Assembly (NCBI GenBank): GCA_009840305.1
Contig: VXNY01000024.1
Span: 535,666-599,665 of the forward strand
Direction of reading: 5' to 3'
Source: Gammaproteobacteria bacterium
GTDB taxonomy: Bacteria; Pseudomonadota; Gammaproteobacteria; Pseudomonadales; Azotimanducaceae
Length of the DNA stretch: 64,000 bases
The position numbers and the translations under genes are program-made. Under the pieces are notes generated by a model, which did no database searches, was not told the origin of the DNA, and was given only the letters and a program-made list of their open reading frames with translations. This document shows, piece by piece, positions 48,747 to 60,400 of this stretch (positions are counted from its first letter, which is position 1; each line of letters opens with the position of its first letter).

Positions 48747-49976
48747 ATGGCAGACCAATATATAGTACGTTCTCTCGAGTCCGTATTAACAAAAGCTGCA
48801 GCTGAATTTCCCGCAGTAGTCCTTACCGGTCCCCGTCAATCAGGGAAAACAACAGTCTTAAAACACATTTTCGGTAGCGAAGTCCGATACGTTTCACTCG
48901 AAACTCCTGACGTTCGAGCAAATGCAATCGAAGATCCCAGAGGATTTCTAGCAACACACCCGGCACCCGTTATTTTTGATGAAATTCAGCAAGTCCCAAC
49001 ACTCCTCTCCTATATCAAGGAACTCATAGACAACAATCGAAACGCAGTGGGACAGTATCTGCTCTCCGGATCCCAAAACATCCTACTATCTGACAGAGTC
49101 TCCGAGTCGCTAGCTGGACGTGTCGCTGTCCTTCGCTTGTTTCCTTTATCGCGTAGGGAGATTGTGGGCGAACCAAATCGCCCGCTCCGCTGGGAGCAAA
49201 ATTACTCGGTTAGAGACTCTACAGAATCCCGGTACAACCCACGCACATTGTGGAAAGATTTACTGAGAGGAGGATATCCTGAACTTACCACTCAGCCAGA
49301 CCGAGACCTCACACTCTGGCATTCGAGTTACATCCAAACCTATCTAGAGCGCGATGTTCGTTCTTTGAGACAGATCGGCGACCTAACCCAATTTCAAATA
49401 TTTCTTCGCACCCTAGCCGCTCGTAGCGGTCAGTTGTTGAATTTAACTAGCATCGCTCGTGACCTAGGAGTCGCTGTGAATTCAATAAAAGCTTGGGTTT
49501 CCGTACTTGAAGCGACTTATCAGATCACGATCCTCCGCCCTTACCACGCTAACGTTGGGAAGCGACTCGTGAAAACTCCAAAGATTTACTTCACCGATGT
49601 AGGTACGTTGTGTCACTTAACCGGATTGAAAGATCCAGAACACGCACTTGCTGGACCGATGGGAGGAACGATTTTGGAAACGGCCGTTCTCGCGGAAATA
49701 GTGAAAACTTACACACACCGCGGGGGCTCGCCTAATGTTTATTTCTGGCGAACTACCACGGGTGCTGAGGTTGATTTCATCGTAGATACTGGGGACCGCT
49801 TAACACCAATCGAAGTTAAGTTGTCCTCCACTCCCCGCCGTGCCATGGCTTCTAGTATCACAAAGTTTCAACAGGATCTACCTAAGGTGACATCGGAGGG
49901 TTTTATAGTGCATCCGGGCAATGTAAATACACGTCTCGGCGAAGGAGTTAGATCCTTACCGTTTGCAGAGATTTAG
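48747..49976 (+). CDS. AAA_14/DUF4143 ATPase
   Basis: A 409-residue P-loop ATPase. Walker A is GPRQSGKTT (about residue 29), Walker B PVIFDEIQQVP, sensor LLSGSQN. After the AAA_14 core comes a DUF4143 region with HSSYIQTYLERDVRSL, a winged-helix-like segment and the C-terminal VYFWRTTTGAEVDFIVD, which resembles a degenerate PD-(D/E)xK nuclease core. These solitary genes are common and scattered in bacteria; their function is unknown. A palindrome overlaps its leader. Its place beside rpoD2 looks like insertion between conserved blocks. Confidence 0.9.
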   Translation: MADQYIVRSLESVLTKAAAEFPAVVLTGPRQSGKTTVLKHIFGSEVRYVSLETPDVRANAIEDPRGFLATHPAPVIFDEIQQVPTLLSYIKELIDNNRNAVGQYLLSGSQNILLSDRVSESLAGRVAVLRLFPLSRREIVGEPNRPLRWEQNYSVRDSTESRYNPRTLWKDLLRGGYPELTTQPDRDLTLWHSSYIQTYLERDVRSLRQIGDLTQFQIFLRTLAARSGQLLNLTSIARDLGVAVNSIKAWVSVLEATYQITILRPYHANVGKRLVKTPKIYFTDVGTLCHLTGLKDPEHALAGPMGGTILETAVLAEIVKTYTHRGGSPNVYFWRTTTGAEVDFIVDTGDRLTPIEVKLSSTPRRAMASSITKFQQDLPKVTSEGFIVHPGNVNTRLGEGVRSLPFAEI

Positions 49977-50048
49977 GTGCAATACAGCTTCGTGGAATCA
50001 ACGGTCCTCATGGTACAGGAGCGACTGAACGGGTCATTCGGACACTGA

Positions 50049-51416
50049 CTAACTGCCGGTGAGAACGACATCGGTTACAAATGAACCTAACTCTTCTTTG
50101 GCTACGCGCTGCTGCAACATGGTGTCTCGGTCTCTAACGGTAACTGTATTGTCTTCCAAGGTTTCGAAATCCACGGTCACGCATAGAGGCGTACCCGCCT
50201 CATCATGTTTCCGATAACTCTTTCCAATATTTCCAGTGTTTTCAAAGAACATCCGCCCCAGTTTTAGCTTCTGAAGTTGTCGTATGATATTGCGAGCCTG
50301 CTCCACGATACCTTCGTGATTTTTCTTCAATGGTATTACCGCCACTTTGATCGGAGATAAATGTGGTCGCAATCTCAGCACCGTACGCTCAGACCCATTG
50401 TCTAGTTGTTCAATTTCGTACGCTTCATTTAGGACAGCGAGAATCCCTCTGTCCACACCTGCGGAGGGTTCTATTACGTAAGGAACAAACCAACTGTTGT
50501 TATTTCGATCGTGCAGTGCTAAACGGGTCGTAGAATCCGGGTTGTCTTCCACCTTGGCTTGAATGTTGAGTTCGCTTTGTTGCTTTGTATGTGAACCTAG
50601 GTCGAAGTCTGTACGATTCGCAATACCCTCGAGTTCTTCCACGCCATGTGGAAACGGGTACATGAGGTCGATCGTCGCTTTGGAATAATGGGACAATTCC
50701 GATTCTGGTACTTCGTAGAGAGACAATCGATCCCGCGCCACTCCTTGTGCTTCCCACCAATTGAGTCTTTCCTCGACCCAACGGCGATGCCAGTCCTCGT
50801 CTGTACCTGGTTGTACAAAGTATTCCAGCTCCATGATTTCAAGTTCGCGCACTCGAAAAATGAAGTTTCTAGGGGTGATTTCGTTACGAAACGCTTTACC
50901 CATTTGTGCTATACCGAAAGGTACCGTGCGCGCCGTGGCATCAATGATGTTCTTGAAATTGGCGAAAATATGCTGAGCCGTCTCTGGACGCAGATACGCA
51001 AAACTACTCGAGTCTTCCACGGGTCCTACATTAGTTTTAAACATAAGATTGAAAGGTCTGGGTTCTGTGAGTTCCGTGGATCCACAATGAGGACACTTAT
51101 CGGAAGACAGAGAGTCGAACCGACTGCGTCGTTTACAAACTTTACAATCGACGAGTGGATCTGTAAACGTCGCCTCGTGCCCCGAATATTGGAGTACTTT
51201 TTGGTGCGTCAAAATTGACGCATCGATGCCTTCAACATCATCGCGCTCATAAACCATTGCCTGCCACCATGCGGTCTTGAAATTGTTTTTGAGTTCAACA
51301 CCTAGAGGGCCATAGTCATAAATTCCTTGAAGGCCGCCATATAGCTCGCTCGATTGGAATATAAACCCACGACGTTTACACAAACTCGTGAGTTCTTCCA
51401 TGGTCTTCGCAGTCAT
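50049..51416 (-). CDS. Glycyl-tRNA synthetase, dimeric (alpha2) type
   Basis: A 455-residue class II synthetase. The N-terminus [20 protein letters not shown] and [13 protein letters not shown] is that of the alpha2 enzyme of archaea, eukaryotes and some bacteria. A zinc-ribbon pair CKVC...CPHC is present. Motif 2 is [11 protein letters not shown] and motif 3 region [15 protein letters not shown]. Most gammaproteobacteria use the unrelated tetrameric GlyQ/GlyS enzyme, so this type is unusual if it is the only one. A C-terminal anticodon-binding domain ends the protein. Confidence 0.95.
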   Translation of the reverse strand: MTAKTMEELTSLCKRRGFIFQSSELYGGLQGIYDYGPLGVELKNNFKTAWWQAMVYERDDVEGIDASILTHQKVLQYSGHEATFTDPLVDCKVCKRRSRFDSLSSDKCPHCGSTELTEPRPFNLMFKTNVGPVEDSSSFAYLRPETAQHIFANFKNIIDATARTVPFGIAQMGKAFRNEITPRNFIFRVRELEIMELEYFVQPGTDEDWHRRWVEERLNWWEAQGVARDRLSLYEVPESELSHYSKATIDLMYPFPHGVEELEGIANRTDFDLGSHTKQQSELNIQAKVEDNPDSTTRLALHDRNNNSWFVPYVIEPSAGVDRGILAVLNEAYEIEQLDNGSERTVLRLRPHLSPIKVAVIPLKKNHEGIVEQARNIIRQLQKLKLGRMFFENTGNIGKSYRKHDEAGTPLCVTVDFETLEDNTVTVRDRDTMLQQRVAKEELGSFVTDVVLTGS

Positions 51417-51541
51417 TTGATTGGTAGAACGTACTGTGTGATGTGTGTATTTGAGACGTGATTGTAGTTAGTCACGGGATTACCATGTTCTGAAGCCAAC
51501 TGTGTCGCTTTCGAACACCTAACGCTCGCCGTTGGATTGTG

Positions 51542-52495
51542 CTAACCTAAGTCTTGTACCTTCGTGATCGAGGCTACTATTTTCTTCCCAGATGTATTCA
51601 AATCATTCAGGTCTCTCTGGGTTTGGTCAAAATGTTGACCTAGCTTTGTCAGACGCTCGTTGAATCGATTTACGTCTTCGGCAATGATGCCCAGTCGCGT
51701 TCGAATGTCATCAGCCCTCTTGCGAATATCGACATCCCTAAAGATGGAACGCAAGGTAACAACGGTGGCCATCATAGTCGAAGGACTCACGATATACACG
51801 CGATATTTTTGCGACTCCTGAACAATCTCAGGAAGTTCCGCGTGGATCATGGAGTACACGGCTTCCGACGGCAAGAACATTAGAGCACAGTCGGCGGTCG
51901 TCCCTTCAATAATATACTTTTCGCTAATGTCCCGAAGATGGCGGCGGAGACTCATCAGCAATTCTTTTTTAGCGTGCTTCTGACTAATCTCGTCCGTCGC
52001 TTGACGATAGGCTATGAAACTCTCTAATGGAAATTTTGAATCTACCGCTAGGTGTCCGGACGGTTCAGGCATCTTCAACAAACAGTCCACTCTTGTAGAA
52101 GATTCGCGTTTGGTATTCTCCAAGGTCACTTGAAAGTCATAAAAATCAGCTGGTAACGCATCTTTGACTATGTCTTTCAATTGAGTCTCGCCTACATGAC
52201 CACGCGCTTGTTTGTTGGTCATGAGGTCATTCAACGTTTGCAGACCTTGCGAAAGATCTTGAATGCTACGTTGCGATTCAAGAATCTGACCGAGTGATTG
52301 TTGAACTCCCTGTAGATGGGAGACTGTTTGGTGCAAATTTCCCGAAAACCGTTCTTCTAGCGTGCGTGTTTGGGTTTGTTCCAGCTCGTGCAATCGGTCT
52401 GCAAGTTGACGAGATTCCCGTTTAAGTACAACGATTACTCCAATAGCAACTATTGCTACTAAAACAATAACAATAACGCTTAGCCAAAGGTCCAT
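51542..52495 (-). CDS. rmuC: DNA recombination protein RmuC
   Basis: 317 residues, shorter than E. coli RmuC (475). It has an N-terminal membrane helix (LWLSVIVIVLVAIVAIGVIVVL), a coiled coil of about 80 residues, and the RmuC core: NKQARGHVGETQLKDIV, HLAVDSKFPLESFIAY, CALMFLPSEAVYSMIH and PSTMMATVVTLRSIF. RmuC limits recombination at inverted repeats; the core is nuclease-like. It stands between the ankyrin lipoprotein and GlyRS. Confidence 0.92.
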   Translation of the reverse strand: MDLWLSVIVIVLVAIVAIGVIVVLKRESRQLADRLHELEQTQTRTLEERFSGNLHQTVSHLQGVQQSLGQILESQRSIQDLSQGLQTLNDLMTNKQARGHVGETQLKDIVKDALPADFYDFQVTLENTKRESSTRVDCLLKMPEPSGHLAVDSKFPLESFIAYRQATDEISQKHAKKELLMSLRRHLRDISEKYIIEGTTADCALMFLPSEAVYSMIHAELPEIVQESQKYRVYIVSPSTMMATVVTLRSIFRDVDIRKRADDIRTRLGIIAEDVNRFNERLTKLGQHFDQTQRDLNDLNTSGKKIVASITKVQDLG

Positions 52496-52546
52496 GGCTA
52501 CCGACGATCGAAGACGCTTAACACGACAAGTCTATTGTTGCTTCTG

Positions 52547-53545
52547 TTAGTCGGCACTATTTTGTAAGTCCTGCCGAGCCTCTATCAGTTCTTTGATATT
52601 CGCCCGCGCTTTCTTGAGTTGTTCTTCGTCTAGTGACAACCCGAGCAGTGTGGCTATTCCGCTGGTAACGTCCCAGTCTAGTTGAAGAGCACCGTTCAGG
52701 TTCGTACCTTGATAGTTGACGGTCGAAACATCGGCGTCATTCTCTAGTAGAACTTTCGCTGTCTCTTCGTGCCCAAACAAAGCAGCGACGAGAAGTGATG
52801 TTGAGCCAAGCGCGTCGCGAGACTCAATATCGGCACCGACTTGCAAAAGATATTTCACAGTCTCCGTCTGTCCGAGAGCGGACGCCGCTACAAGAATGGG
52901 ACTACCCTCTGTGGTAACAATAGTGGCTACATCGTCGACTTCGGCTAAATGCCTCTTGACCAAGTCCAAGCGATCCAGAGCTAACGCAACCCAGATGTCT
53001 TGCTCAGCAGCTAGTTCCCGTGCTTCCAGCAGAATGGGACGCACCTTGTCGCGACCAGCTTCAACATCCTCTCGGATAACCCCTAGTTGATAAATTTCAT
53101 TTGCGTAATAGTTGGTCATCCGCCAGTTTACAGCAACAGAATCAATCACGTCTTCTCCGATAACATTTCGATGAAACAAGTCGGCACCACCCGAGATGAG
53201 CGCTTGCACAGTGTCGACAGCACCGAGAAACGCAGCGGTCATCAAGCAGGTGTTACCAACGATATCGCTACCGTTTACATCTGCTCCGTTATCAATCAGC
53301 AACTCAACGACTTTCGCTTTACCGTGCAACGTCGCATGCATGAGCGGTAACCGATTGTCTGACTCTCGACGTGAGTTGGGATCGACACCTTCGTTTAAGA
53401 GTTTCTTAATCGCTCCGAGATCATCTGCCATGATGGCATCCCACATGTTTTCATACTCCACTTCCAAGTGTGCACAAGACAACATACTCAGTCCTATGAA
53501 AAACACTGATGTACGAAGAGAGTACTTTAACCACGACCTGTTCAT
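52547..53545 (-). CDS. Ankyrin-repeat lipoprotein
   Basis: 332 residues. The start MNRSWLKYSL leads into a hydrophobic signal ending at Cys24 (IGLSMLSC), suggesting lipid attachment. At least six ankyrin repeats follow (GVDPNSRRESDNRLPLMHAT, NGADVNGSDIVGNTCLMTAA, GADIESRDALGSTSLLVAA). An insert around residues 140-190 interrupts the array. The ATG overlaps the stop of the SNF2 helicase as ATGA, so an exported protein is coupled to a DNA helicase. The target is unknown; ankyrin repeats bind proteins. Confidence 0.87.
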   Translation of the reverse strand: MNRSWLKYSLRTSVFFIGLSMLSCAHLEVEYENMWDAIMADDLGAIKKLLNEGVDPNSRRESDNRLPLMHATLHGKAKVVELLIDNGADVNGSDIVGNTCLMTAAFLGAVDTVQALISGGADLFHRNVIGEDVIDSVAVNWRMTNYYANEIYQLGVIREDVEAGRDKVRPILLEARELAAEQDIWVALALDRLDLVKRHLAEVDDVATIVTTEGSPILVAASALGQTETVKYLLQVGADIESRDALGSTSLLVAALFGHEETAKVLLENDADVSTVNYQGTNLNGALQLDWDVTSGIATLLGLSLDEEQLKKARANIKELIEARQDLQNSAD

Positions 53546-56500
53546 CGAAGTTCCACGATCTCTCGAATCTCTTCAGTGGACAACTCGGTGATCGAAATTT
53601 CGCCGTCCGCGACCGTCATCTCGGCTAGTGCCTTTTTATCCACGATCATATCGTTAATTTTCTCTTCAAAGGTGTTTTCAGTTATCAGTCGGTGCACCAA
53701 TACGTTCTTGGTCTGACCAATCCGGAACGCCCTATCCGTTGCTTGGTTTTCGACCGCAGGGTTCCACCAAAGGTCGTAATGTACTACTTGATTCGCAGCA
53801 GTCAAGTTCACTCCGGTTCCTCCTGCCTTCAGTGAAAGCACCATTGCGCGCGACTTGCTGTCGTTTTGGAAAGAGTCGATCATTTTATCGCGCATCGTTC
53901 GAGACACCCCACCATGTAAGAAGGCTGGTTCGAATCCAAATTCAGCATCGACGCAGGTCACCAGTTGCTCACCCATCTTCGCAAACTGCGTGAACACGAG
54001 CACTTTTTCGTCCGCGTCTAAAGCCTCTCCGAGAATATCAACAAACAAAGACAGTTTGCCAGATTCTTCGGTCGAAGTGTAATCCCTCTTTAGGAAGTGA
54101 CTAGGAGAATTGCAGATCTGCTTTAACCGCAACATCAGATTCAACACACTAGCGTTGCGCTTGATCTTAGAGTCTGCTTCGTCGATTTTGTGCATCGTAT
54201 CATCGACGGTCTTCTGATATAGCGCTGCTTGTTCGGACGTGAGTGAACAGAATCTATTGGATTCGATCTTATCGGGTAAGTCACTGATAATAGACTTGTC
54301 GCTTTTAACGCGTCGCAGTATGAACGGCGCGGTAATTTTGCGGAAAGACTCCAACGTTTCTTGACTTCGATCTAATTCGATGGGTCTCGCAAATAAGTCC
54401 GTAAACTTTTTTCTCGAACCGAGATAACGCGGCATCGCGAAGTCAAAAATACTCCAATAGTCCAGCAGACGATTTTCGACCGGAGTCCCGCTCAACGCAA
54501 TTTTGGACCCAGCACTTATTTGTTTAATAGCTTTGGTCTGTTGTGCGTCCGGATTCTTAATGTTCTGAGCTTCATCTATCACTAGAGTTGGGAACGTGTT
54601 CTCCTTTAATTCATCCACGTCGCTTCGAATGACGCCGTAACTCGTAAGTATCACATCACTCTCTAATTGGGTCACCTTGCGTGCGGTTCCGTGATAAACC
54701 TTAACTCTGAGAGACGGTGCAAACCGTTCAATCTCTTTGCGCCAGTTCGTAAGCACAGAAGTGGGTGCTACCACGAGTGCGCCAGATTCTTTCAATTCTC
54801 CCTGGGCTTTTTGATGTAAGAGAAAAGAGATCACCTGAATGGTTTTACCTAGTCCCATGTCATCGGCGAGTAATGAACCAAAACCAAATGTGGTGTTTTT
54901 TACGAGCCACTGAAATCCGACACGTTGGTACGGTCGCAGCGTACCACAAAGTTCTTTTGGAATCTCCACCGGTTCGACTTGCATAATCGAAGTTAACAGT
55001 TCATTAAATGATTCGTCCAACTCAACATCAGCCTCATCGAACTCCTCCGCTAAGCCAGCACGAAGAATATCCATCGACGTCATCGAGTTCGGCCGTTCGT
55101 CCAATCTTGTTGCAAGATCTTCCGCTTCATCGGAATCGATAAAAACGTACTCTCCTTTTATGTGAATAAGTCCTTGAGCGGCTTCTACAAGCCGCTGAAA
55201 GTCCGCTTGGGAGACTTTGGTTTCACCCAACGCGACTTGCCAATCGAACGAGACGATGTCGTTAAGCTGTAAATAGCTCTTTACTTCCTCTTTAGACTTT
55301 CGGGAGACCCGGACCGACATCTTTGGTCGTAGGAGTCGATCAAGACTCTTCGGTAGAATGAGATGGACCCCAAGAAGCCGGAGTACCGGTAACACTTGAA
55401 GCAATATCGGCGTAAACTCTGCAAAGGAATACGAACGGAGTCCTTCATTGCCGCGGGCAGAACTTTGTAATAGGTCTCTCAGGTCCGGAAAATAGGTGCT
55501 AAGGAAAGCAAGATCACTAAGAATGAGTGGACCATCTGGAATGCTCGTTGCTTCCGCCCCGATTTCAGCGAGCGAATAGACTCTCGTGTCGCGTTCGACT
55601 TTGAAAGTAACGCCCAGAAGGAGATCTGTAGAAATTTGTAGGCCTTCGCGCGACAACGAGAGTAGTTCTGGTCTTCGGTCCGGAGGCAAAATTTCCTGAA
55701 TGAACATCAAAACACGATGGGATCGATCACGAAAACTTAGGCAGTTCAGCCAACGTTGGACCACCTGCGGAGTATCTCGGTAACCGAACCACTTGAACTT
55801 GAATCGGGTTCCAGTGAAGAACCACATTTGCACTGTGTCGTCATGGTCTTCTGCAGGTGCGAAGTGGAAAGCCAAACTAATGAAGTGAGTCAACAACAGA
55901 TTTAGTATGCCATCAACCTGTTGCTTGGGTTCAAGAAGTCCATCGCTCTCGGACGAGTCGTGCCGCAACATGTCGTCGGGACAGAGCTCATAAAGTTGGG
56001 TTAGGATCTCGGTGATCGCGCCATCTATTGTCGCAGCCCCCCAATGAATGGTAGACTCCCCATTGGGATATGCGACCATACGCGGAACGAACGCTTGTTG
56101 TGTTAATAGTTTCAGTGCTACACGAAACACCACATACCAGAAGACTGCGTGTGCGTCCCCTTCGTTTACAGATTTCAACCCATGCGTGCGTAAGCGAAAG
56201 AGATCTTCGATCCAGTCTTGTTGCCACTTGTGTATGGCCTCTCCCTCTGCGTCAACGGAGCTGACAAACGTACCAAAATCATCGATATAGATCGTATGTC
56301 CAAGGTAATCCCTGACATCAATTGCGTCATCTCGTAAGCCGGGTTCTAGTCGTGCTACTCGTAGACTGGTGCGAGCATATTGAGTCTTTAGTATTTCGCG
56401 AAAATCGTTCTCGTGGAACAGTGGTCGCTCTTGCAGCAGCGTAAACAGCCTCTCCCCCAACTCTGGGATTGCAGAGAGGTCAAGATCCAACAATGGCAAC

Positions 56501-57177
56501 GGCGACTTTCTCGGTGTCGATGTGGCTTTACTAGAAGGTTGTTGTTCGACTGCGTTGGACTCATCCGGCTGCTCACGATCGAAATGAGAGCGCTTTTTAA
56601 CTTCCGCTAGCAAGTCCATTCCGTGTAACCGAAAGATCAGAAATGGATTCTTATCAATCTCATTAGCTAGTAAATAAATCACTGCTGCAAGATGTTTACA
56701 GGGAACTGCCCAATCAGGACAACTGCAGGTGCCATTCAGAGATTTCCAATCTTTTGGTAAGAGATTAATGCCACGTTCGTTAGCGAGTTCGTGAATGTTA
56801 GCCGGTAACTGACCGTTTAACAGTTCACCCAACACAAACGGATTACTACTTACTGCTTTTAATATCTGGGAACGTTCAGATTTCGAAAATGGTCGTAATG
56901 AAACTTTGACCCGATACGGGTGCTTCCTGCGGCCTTTTACCGGAGCGGTCACTGTGGTACCCTTAATTTCTAAAGACGGAACCCGAGAGGGATTCGCGTA
57001 CAGACGCCCCCGTGGGATTCTGTTTTGGAAGTCAATTCCAATAAAAGAGTTAAGCCATAGTTTGCCCCACCAAGTGCGGCCGAACTTACTCTCAGATGGT
57101 GGTCGAGGCTCTCGTCGACGAGGTCGTCTACGATGTTTCGCACGACGCGTGTGAGTTAGTTGATTTGCTTCGTTCAC
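53542..57177 (-). CDS. SWIM zinc-finger SNF2-family helicase
   Basis: A 1211-residue ATPase. The N-terminus is very basic (RRAKHRRRPRRREPRP) and a SWIM finger follows at about 150-161 (CSCPDWAVPCKH). About 200-700 is a region with remnants of the bacterial SNF2-associated domain. The SNF2 motor occupies about 735-1200: motif I DDMGLGKTIQVISF (about 772), motif II DEAQNIKN (about 869), helicase C with FLHGGVSRTMRDKMID and motif VI ENQATDRAFRIGQTKNV. Such proteins translocate on double-stranded DNA and displace bound proteins. Several bacterial defence systems use SNF2 motors, but this family alone does not prove defence. Confidence 0.92.
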   Translation of the reverse strand: MNEANQLTHTRRAKHRRRPRRREPRPPSESKFGRTWWGKLWLNSFIGIDFQNRIPRGRLYANPSRVPSLEIKGTTVTAPVKGRRKHPYRVKVSLRPFSKSERSQILKAVSSNPFVLGELLNGQLPANIHELANERGINLLPKDWKSLNGTCSCPDWAVPCKHLAAVIYLLANEIDKNPFLIFRLHGMDLLAEVKKRSHFDREQPDESNAVEQQPSSKATSTPRKSPLPLLDLDLSAIPELGERLFTLLQERPLFHENDFREILKTQYARTSLRVARLEPGLRDDAIDVRDYLGHTIYIDDFGTFVSSVDAEGEAIHKWQQDWIEDLFRLRTHGLKSVNEGDAHAVFWYVVFRVALKLLTQQAFVPRMVAYPNGESTIHWGAATIDGAITEILTQLYELCPDDMLRHDSSESDGLLEPKQQVDGILNLLLTHFISLAFHFAPAEDHDDTVQMWFFTGTRFKFKWFGYRDTPQVVQRWLNCLSFRDRSHRVLMFIQEILPPDRRPELLSLSREGLQISTDLLLGVTFKVERDTRVYSLAEIGAEATSIPDGPLILSDLAFLSTYFPDLRDLLQSSARGNEGLRSYSFAEFTPILLQVLPVLRLLGVHLILPKSLDRLLRPKMSVRVSRKSKEEVKSYLQLNDIVSFDWQVALGETKVSQADFQRLVEAAQGLIHIKGEYVFIDSDEAEDLATRLDERPNSMTSMDILRAGLAEEFDEADVELDESFNELLTSIMQVEPVEIPKELCGTLRPYQRVGFQWLVKNTTFGFGSLLADDMGLGKTIQVISFLLHQKAQGELKESGALVVAPTSVLTNWRKEIERFAPSLRVKVYHGTARKVTQLESDVILTSYGVIRSDVDELKENTFPTLVIDEAQNIKNPDAQQTKAIKQISAGSKIALSGTPVENRLLDYWSIFDFAMPRYLGSRKKFTDLFARPIELDRSQETLESFRKITAPFILRRVKSDKSIISDLPDKIESNRFCSLTSEQAALYQKTVDDTMHKIDEADSKIKRNASVLNLMLRLKQICNSPSHFLKRDYTSTEESGKLSLFVDILGEALDADEKVLVFTQFAKMGEQLVTCVDAEFGFEPAFLHGGVSRTMRDKMIDSFQNDSKSRAMVLSLKAGGTGVNLTAANQVVHYDLWWNPAVENQATDRAFRIGQTKNVLVHRLITENTFEEKINDMIVDKKALAEMTVADGEISITELSTEEIREIVELR

Positions 57178-57430
57178 AAACTATGTAAGTTTATCTGTTA
57201 TCGCTTTCAATCGAACACAGTTTCTGGTGGTCCTAACTCCACTGCAATCGACATATGCACGAATAGCTTAGGAGAGTGATATTTAGAGTAGTAGAGAAAA
57301 TAGAAATATCCTACGTCCGACATCGTCCGATACTTCGACGTAAATCTAGGCTCGGATTAGCATTAATAGTGCCGCACTTTGAATAGACCTAAAAATTGAC
57401 TTCGTTGATCGGTTCTATTCTGAATCAGGG

Positions 57431-60400
57431 TTATTGGTCTTGAGCTAATATTCTCTTTACTAACGGGTTGAAAACAAGGGAACCACCTTGGTCGAAAACC
57501 AAACCCAATTTTTGTGCCCAGAACAGGCGTCTTTGCAATGTACCTTGCGAATATTCAAAATCGTTATCGTCCATTAGCAGCTCTTCGTATTGACTGACTT
57601 CCTCGAACGACAGAGCACCGAAGTCTCGCAAAATCTTTAACTGTGGAATTGCGTCTCGGGAGTTCAAACCTAAATCTACTGAAATTTGTTCTACATTCTC
57701 TTTTATGTATTTCAGCAACTTATCTCTTTTCTCTTGCCATGTGTTTTCACGAAACTCAGCATATACTTCAAGCACTCGTGGCCACCCACCCGTAATTTCA
57801 AAAAAGTCATCTAGTTGCGCGTGTGCTCCTGCCAGATTCTCATCCATGCACCACTGACGGAGGAACGGCTTGCTCCAAGAATGAATACTTATCCAATCCA
57901 CGGGACTACTCGAAGATTGACTGATATCTGACAATGGTAAGTCCACTACTAGGTGCCAAAGTTCTTCCGCACCTGCGAGAAAGACTACACGAATGAGCTT
58001 TCCAACTTTTGTCCTCTTCAGCGTTATAAGCGTGTCGTCTATCCAAGGCTTAGCATAAGGGTCATTTTCGTTAACCATGCAAACAATCGAGAATCTACTA
58101 GGCCGCATCCCAGTAAGTTTTTTTCTTAATTCCGCTACATTTGCGCTTGGTTCCAATTCTCGAAACAGGTCGGTGTCCAAGCGTTGATTCAAAAATTCTT
58201 TACACTTCTCAAGATTCGCCATTGGCGTTCCGCAAACGACCGCAATTCGACCTCCTTTTTTTAGCTTATTTTCTTGTTCAAAAGTTAAAGGACCACGGCT
58301 ATAGGATGGAACTTTGCTATTGGGATATTGAGCCCTATAGGTGGCAGCCTCGAAAATGTCTGGTCGAATGCGGTCTCGATCAAGCACCTCCAGTATAGTT
58401 TCTTCATTCCCCAATAACAGCAGAACATTTGGATTGCGAAATGCATAGACTACTGAGTCGTTATTTGATACATCCCTTCGAAGGACACCGAGCCCACACA
58501 TCTCCCGAAGCAAAGTTTCAAATTCGTTAATGGAAACATTGAATCCTTCGTTCCAATGCTCCCGTGCTAACTCCAATATTTCGACAATTGAAAATTGTTT
58601 TAATGGCCCGGAAGGGTCCCCACGCAACTCAAGCGCTAGCGAATACGCTATAACTTCATACCGTTGATCCAATTGCAATGTGAGCGCGAACCTTTGCTTT
58701 ATGTAGTCGCCTAAGCCTTCAGTACTAAATACAGTATCTAAATCTTTTTTTACTATGTCTCGAGGCCAGCTAGATGTGTCGGAAGACCTTAAGTGTCTAA
58801 CTAAGTGTTCACCATATATCTGAATTAAAGATGGGTAGTAGTTGGTTCTAAACAGTACGTGGTTCATCAGTCCATGATTTTCGAATACGTAACCAACGGC
58901 GGCCAAAGGTTCTCGAATCAAAGCGCGAGCTTGCTCGCGCTCTTCTTCACTGAGCAACGGTCCGACACAAATAGGCTCTCCAAAATGGGCTAACGGATGA
59001 TTCGCTCGTTCAGTATTTCGAAGAACATTGTGAAGCCCGCATAACACTACTTTAAACTTTCGGTCAGTTTCATCCATCATCCCTTTAAGAGTCTCCGACT
59101 CTCGAAATTCGTTTTTTAAGTCTGCGGCAAGAAAGTCGTCTGCTTCGTCTAAGAGTAGAAGAATCCGTCCGTTTTTTTCGTCCGAAACCCAATCCTTTAT
59201 ATGTTGCTTGAGTACCGAAACCTGTCGTTCCCGTTGACGAGTCTTAGTGTAATGAGAAGAGATGATACCAGTTTCAACAAAATGGTTAGTAAGCACTGTC
59301 CAGATGATTTCCGGATTGAACTCGGGTCCAACATCGTGTTGTTTTAAGTCGATACAAATTGCGATGTGATGTGACTGTGGCTCATGGAAGGCCGCTTCTG
59401 CAGACCTTAACAAAGCAGTCTTACCTAGTTGTCGGCCACCATAGACAAAGCAACTACCATAACGATCCAAAATCGACCTACGCTCTTGTTCTCGTCCGTA
59501 GAAAGACTCGGGTGGCATCAGTCCAGCTGCGGTGAAAAACGGTTCGACACATGTGAATGGAAGTGTACAATCAAAAAGAGCTCTTAGTCGTCCAGACATG
59601 AACGAAGCCAAGAAAAATACGAGCGTCTCATCGATTACTATAAATTTAATTGCATTCTTACTGGACCAATTACTTAATTGTTGTCTATCTTCACGAGAAA
59701 GATGTCCGAAGTGCAGGACTAAGACGTGCCGATTGGCGCGTGTGCGAACAGCTTGGATTACGAAACTATATGCTGGTTGAGTCCAGCTTAGGATAATTTC
59801 GTACTTTCCTTCTGCTTCAGAACCGTACGAGTGAACCGGGCACAATTCGCGATCTTGTAGGGGAGTCGTTCTTACTTCCACCACACTTTCGTTGTTTCTC
59901 TCTTGACGCACTGGTTCAATCAGCTTTAGTCCAAGCTGACCCAAGAACTCCTCCAAAGCTGGTTCGTTGAGCGTTTGGTGTTTTACCAATTTAAACCATG
60001 GTGTGATCAGAGCTTCAAATTGCTTGCGTTGCTCTTCAGAAAATGACGAAAATCTTAGTTCAGGAACATCCTCCCGTCGTTTAAAAGCACGGACTAATTC
60101 TGATCCGATTAGCTTTGGGTCTTGATCAACATGATCTAAAAAAGCAAGAAAACTCTTGAACGTTCGACACTCCTCAACATGACTTGAAGCTAACGGCCGG
60201 TTCAAATTCACGCAGTCGATATATTCGTGCAGAGCGATTAAATCCTCGCTCTCTAACGCTTCTTTGATTAACTTCCACTCATCTTCACTTAGTCTATTCT
60301 TGTTTCTGTCAAACTGTTCCTTGAGTTTCTGTGAACACTCATTTACAACAGTAGATAACTCGTTCTCCGTGCGATTTGTTAACAAAATCGCTTGGAGAAT

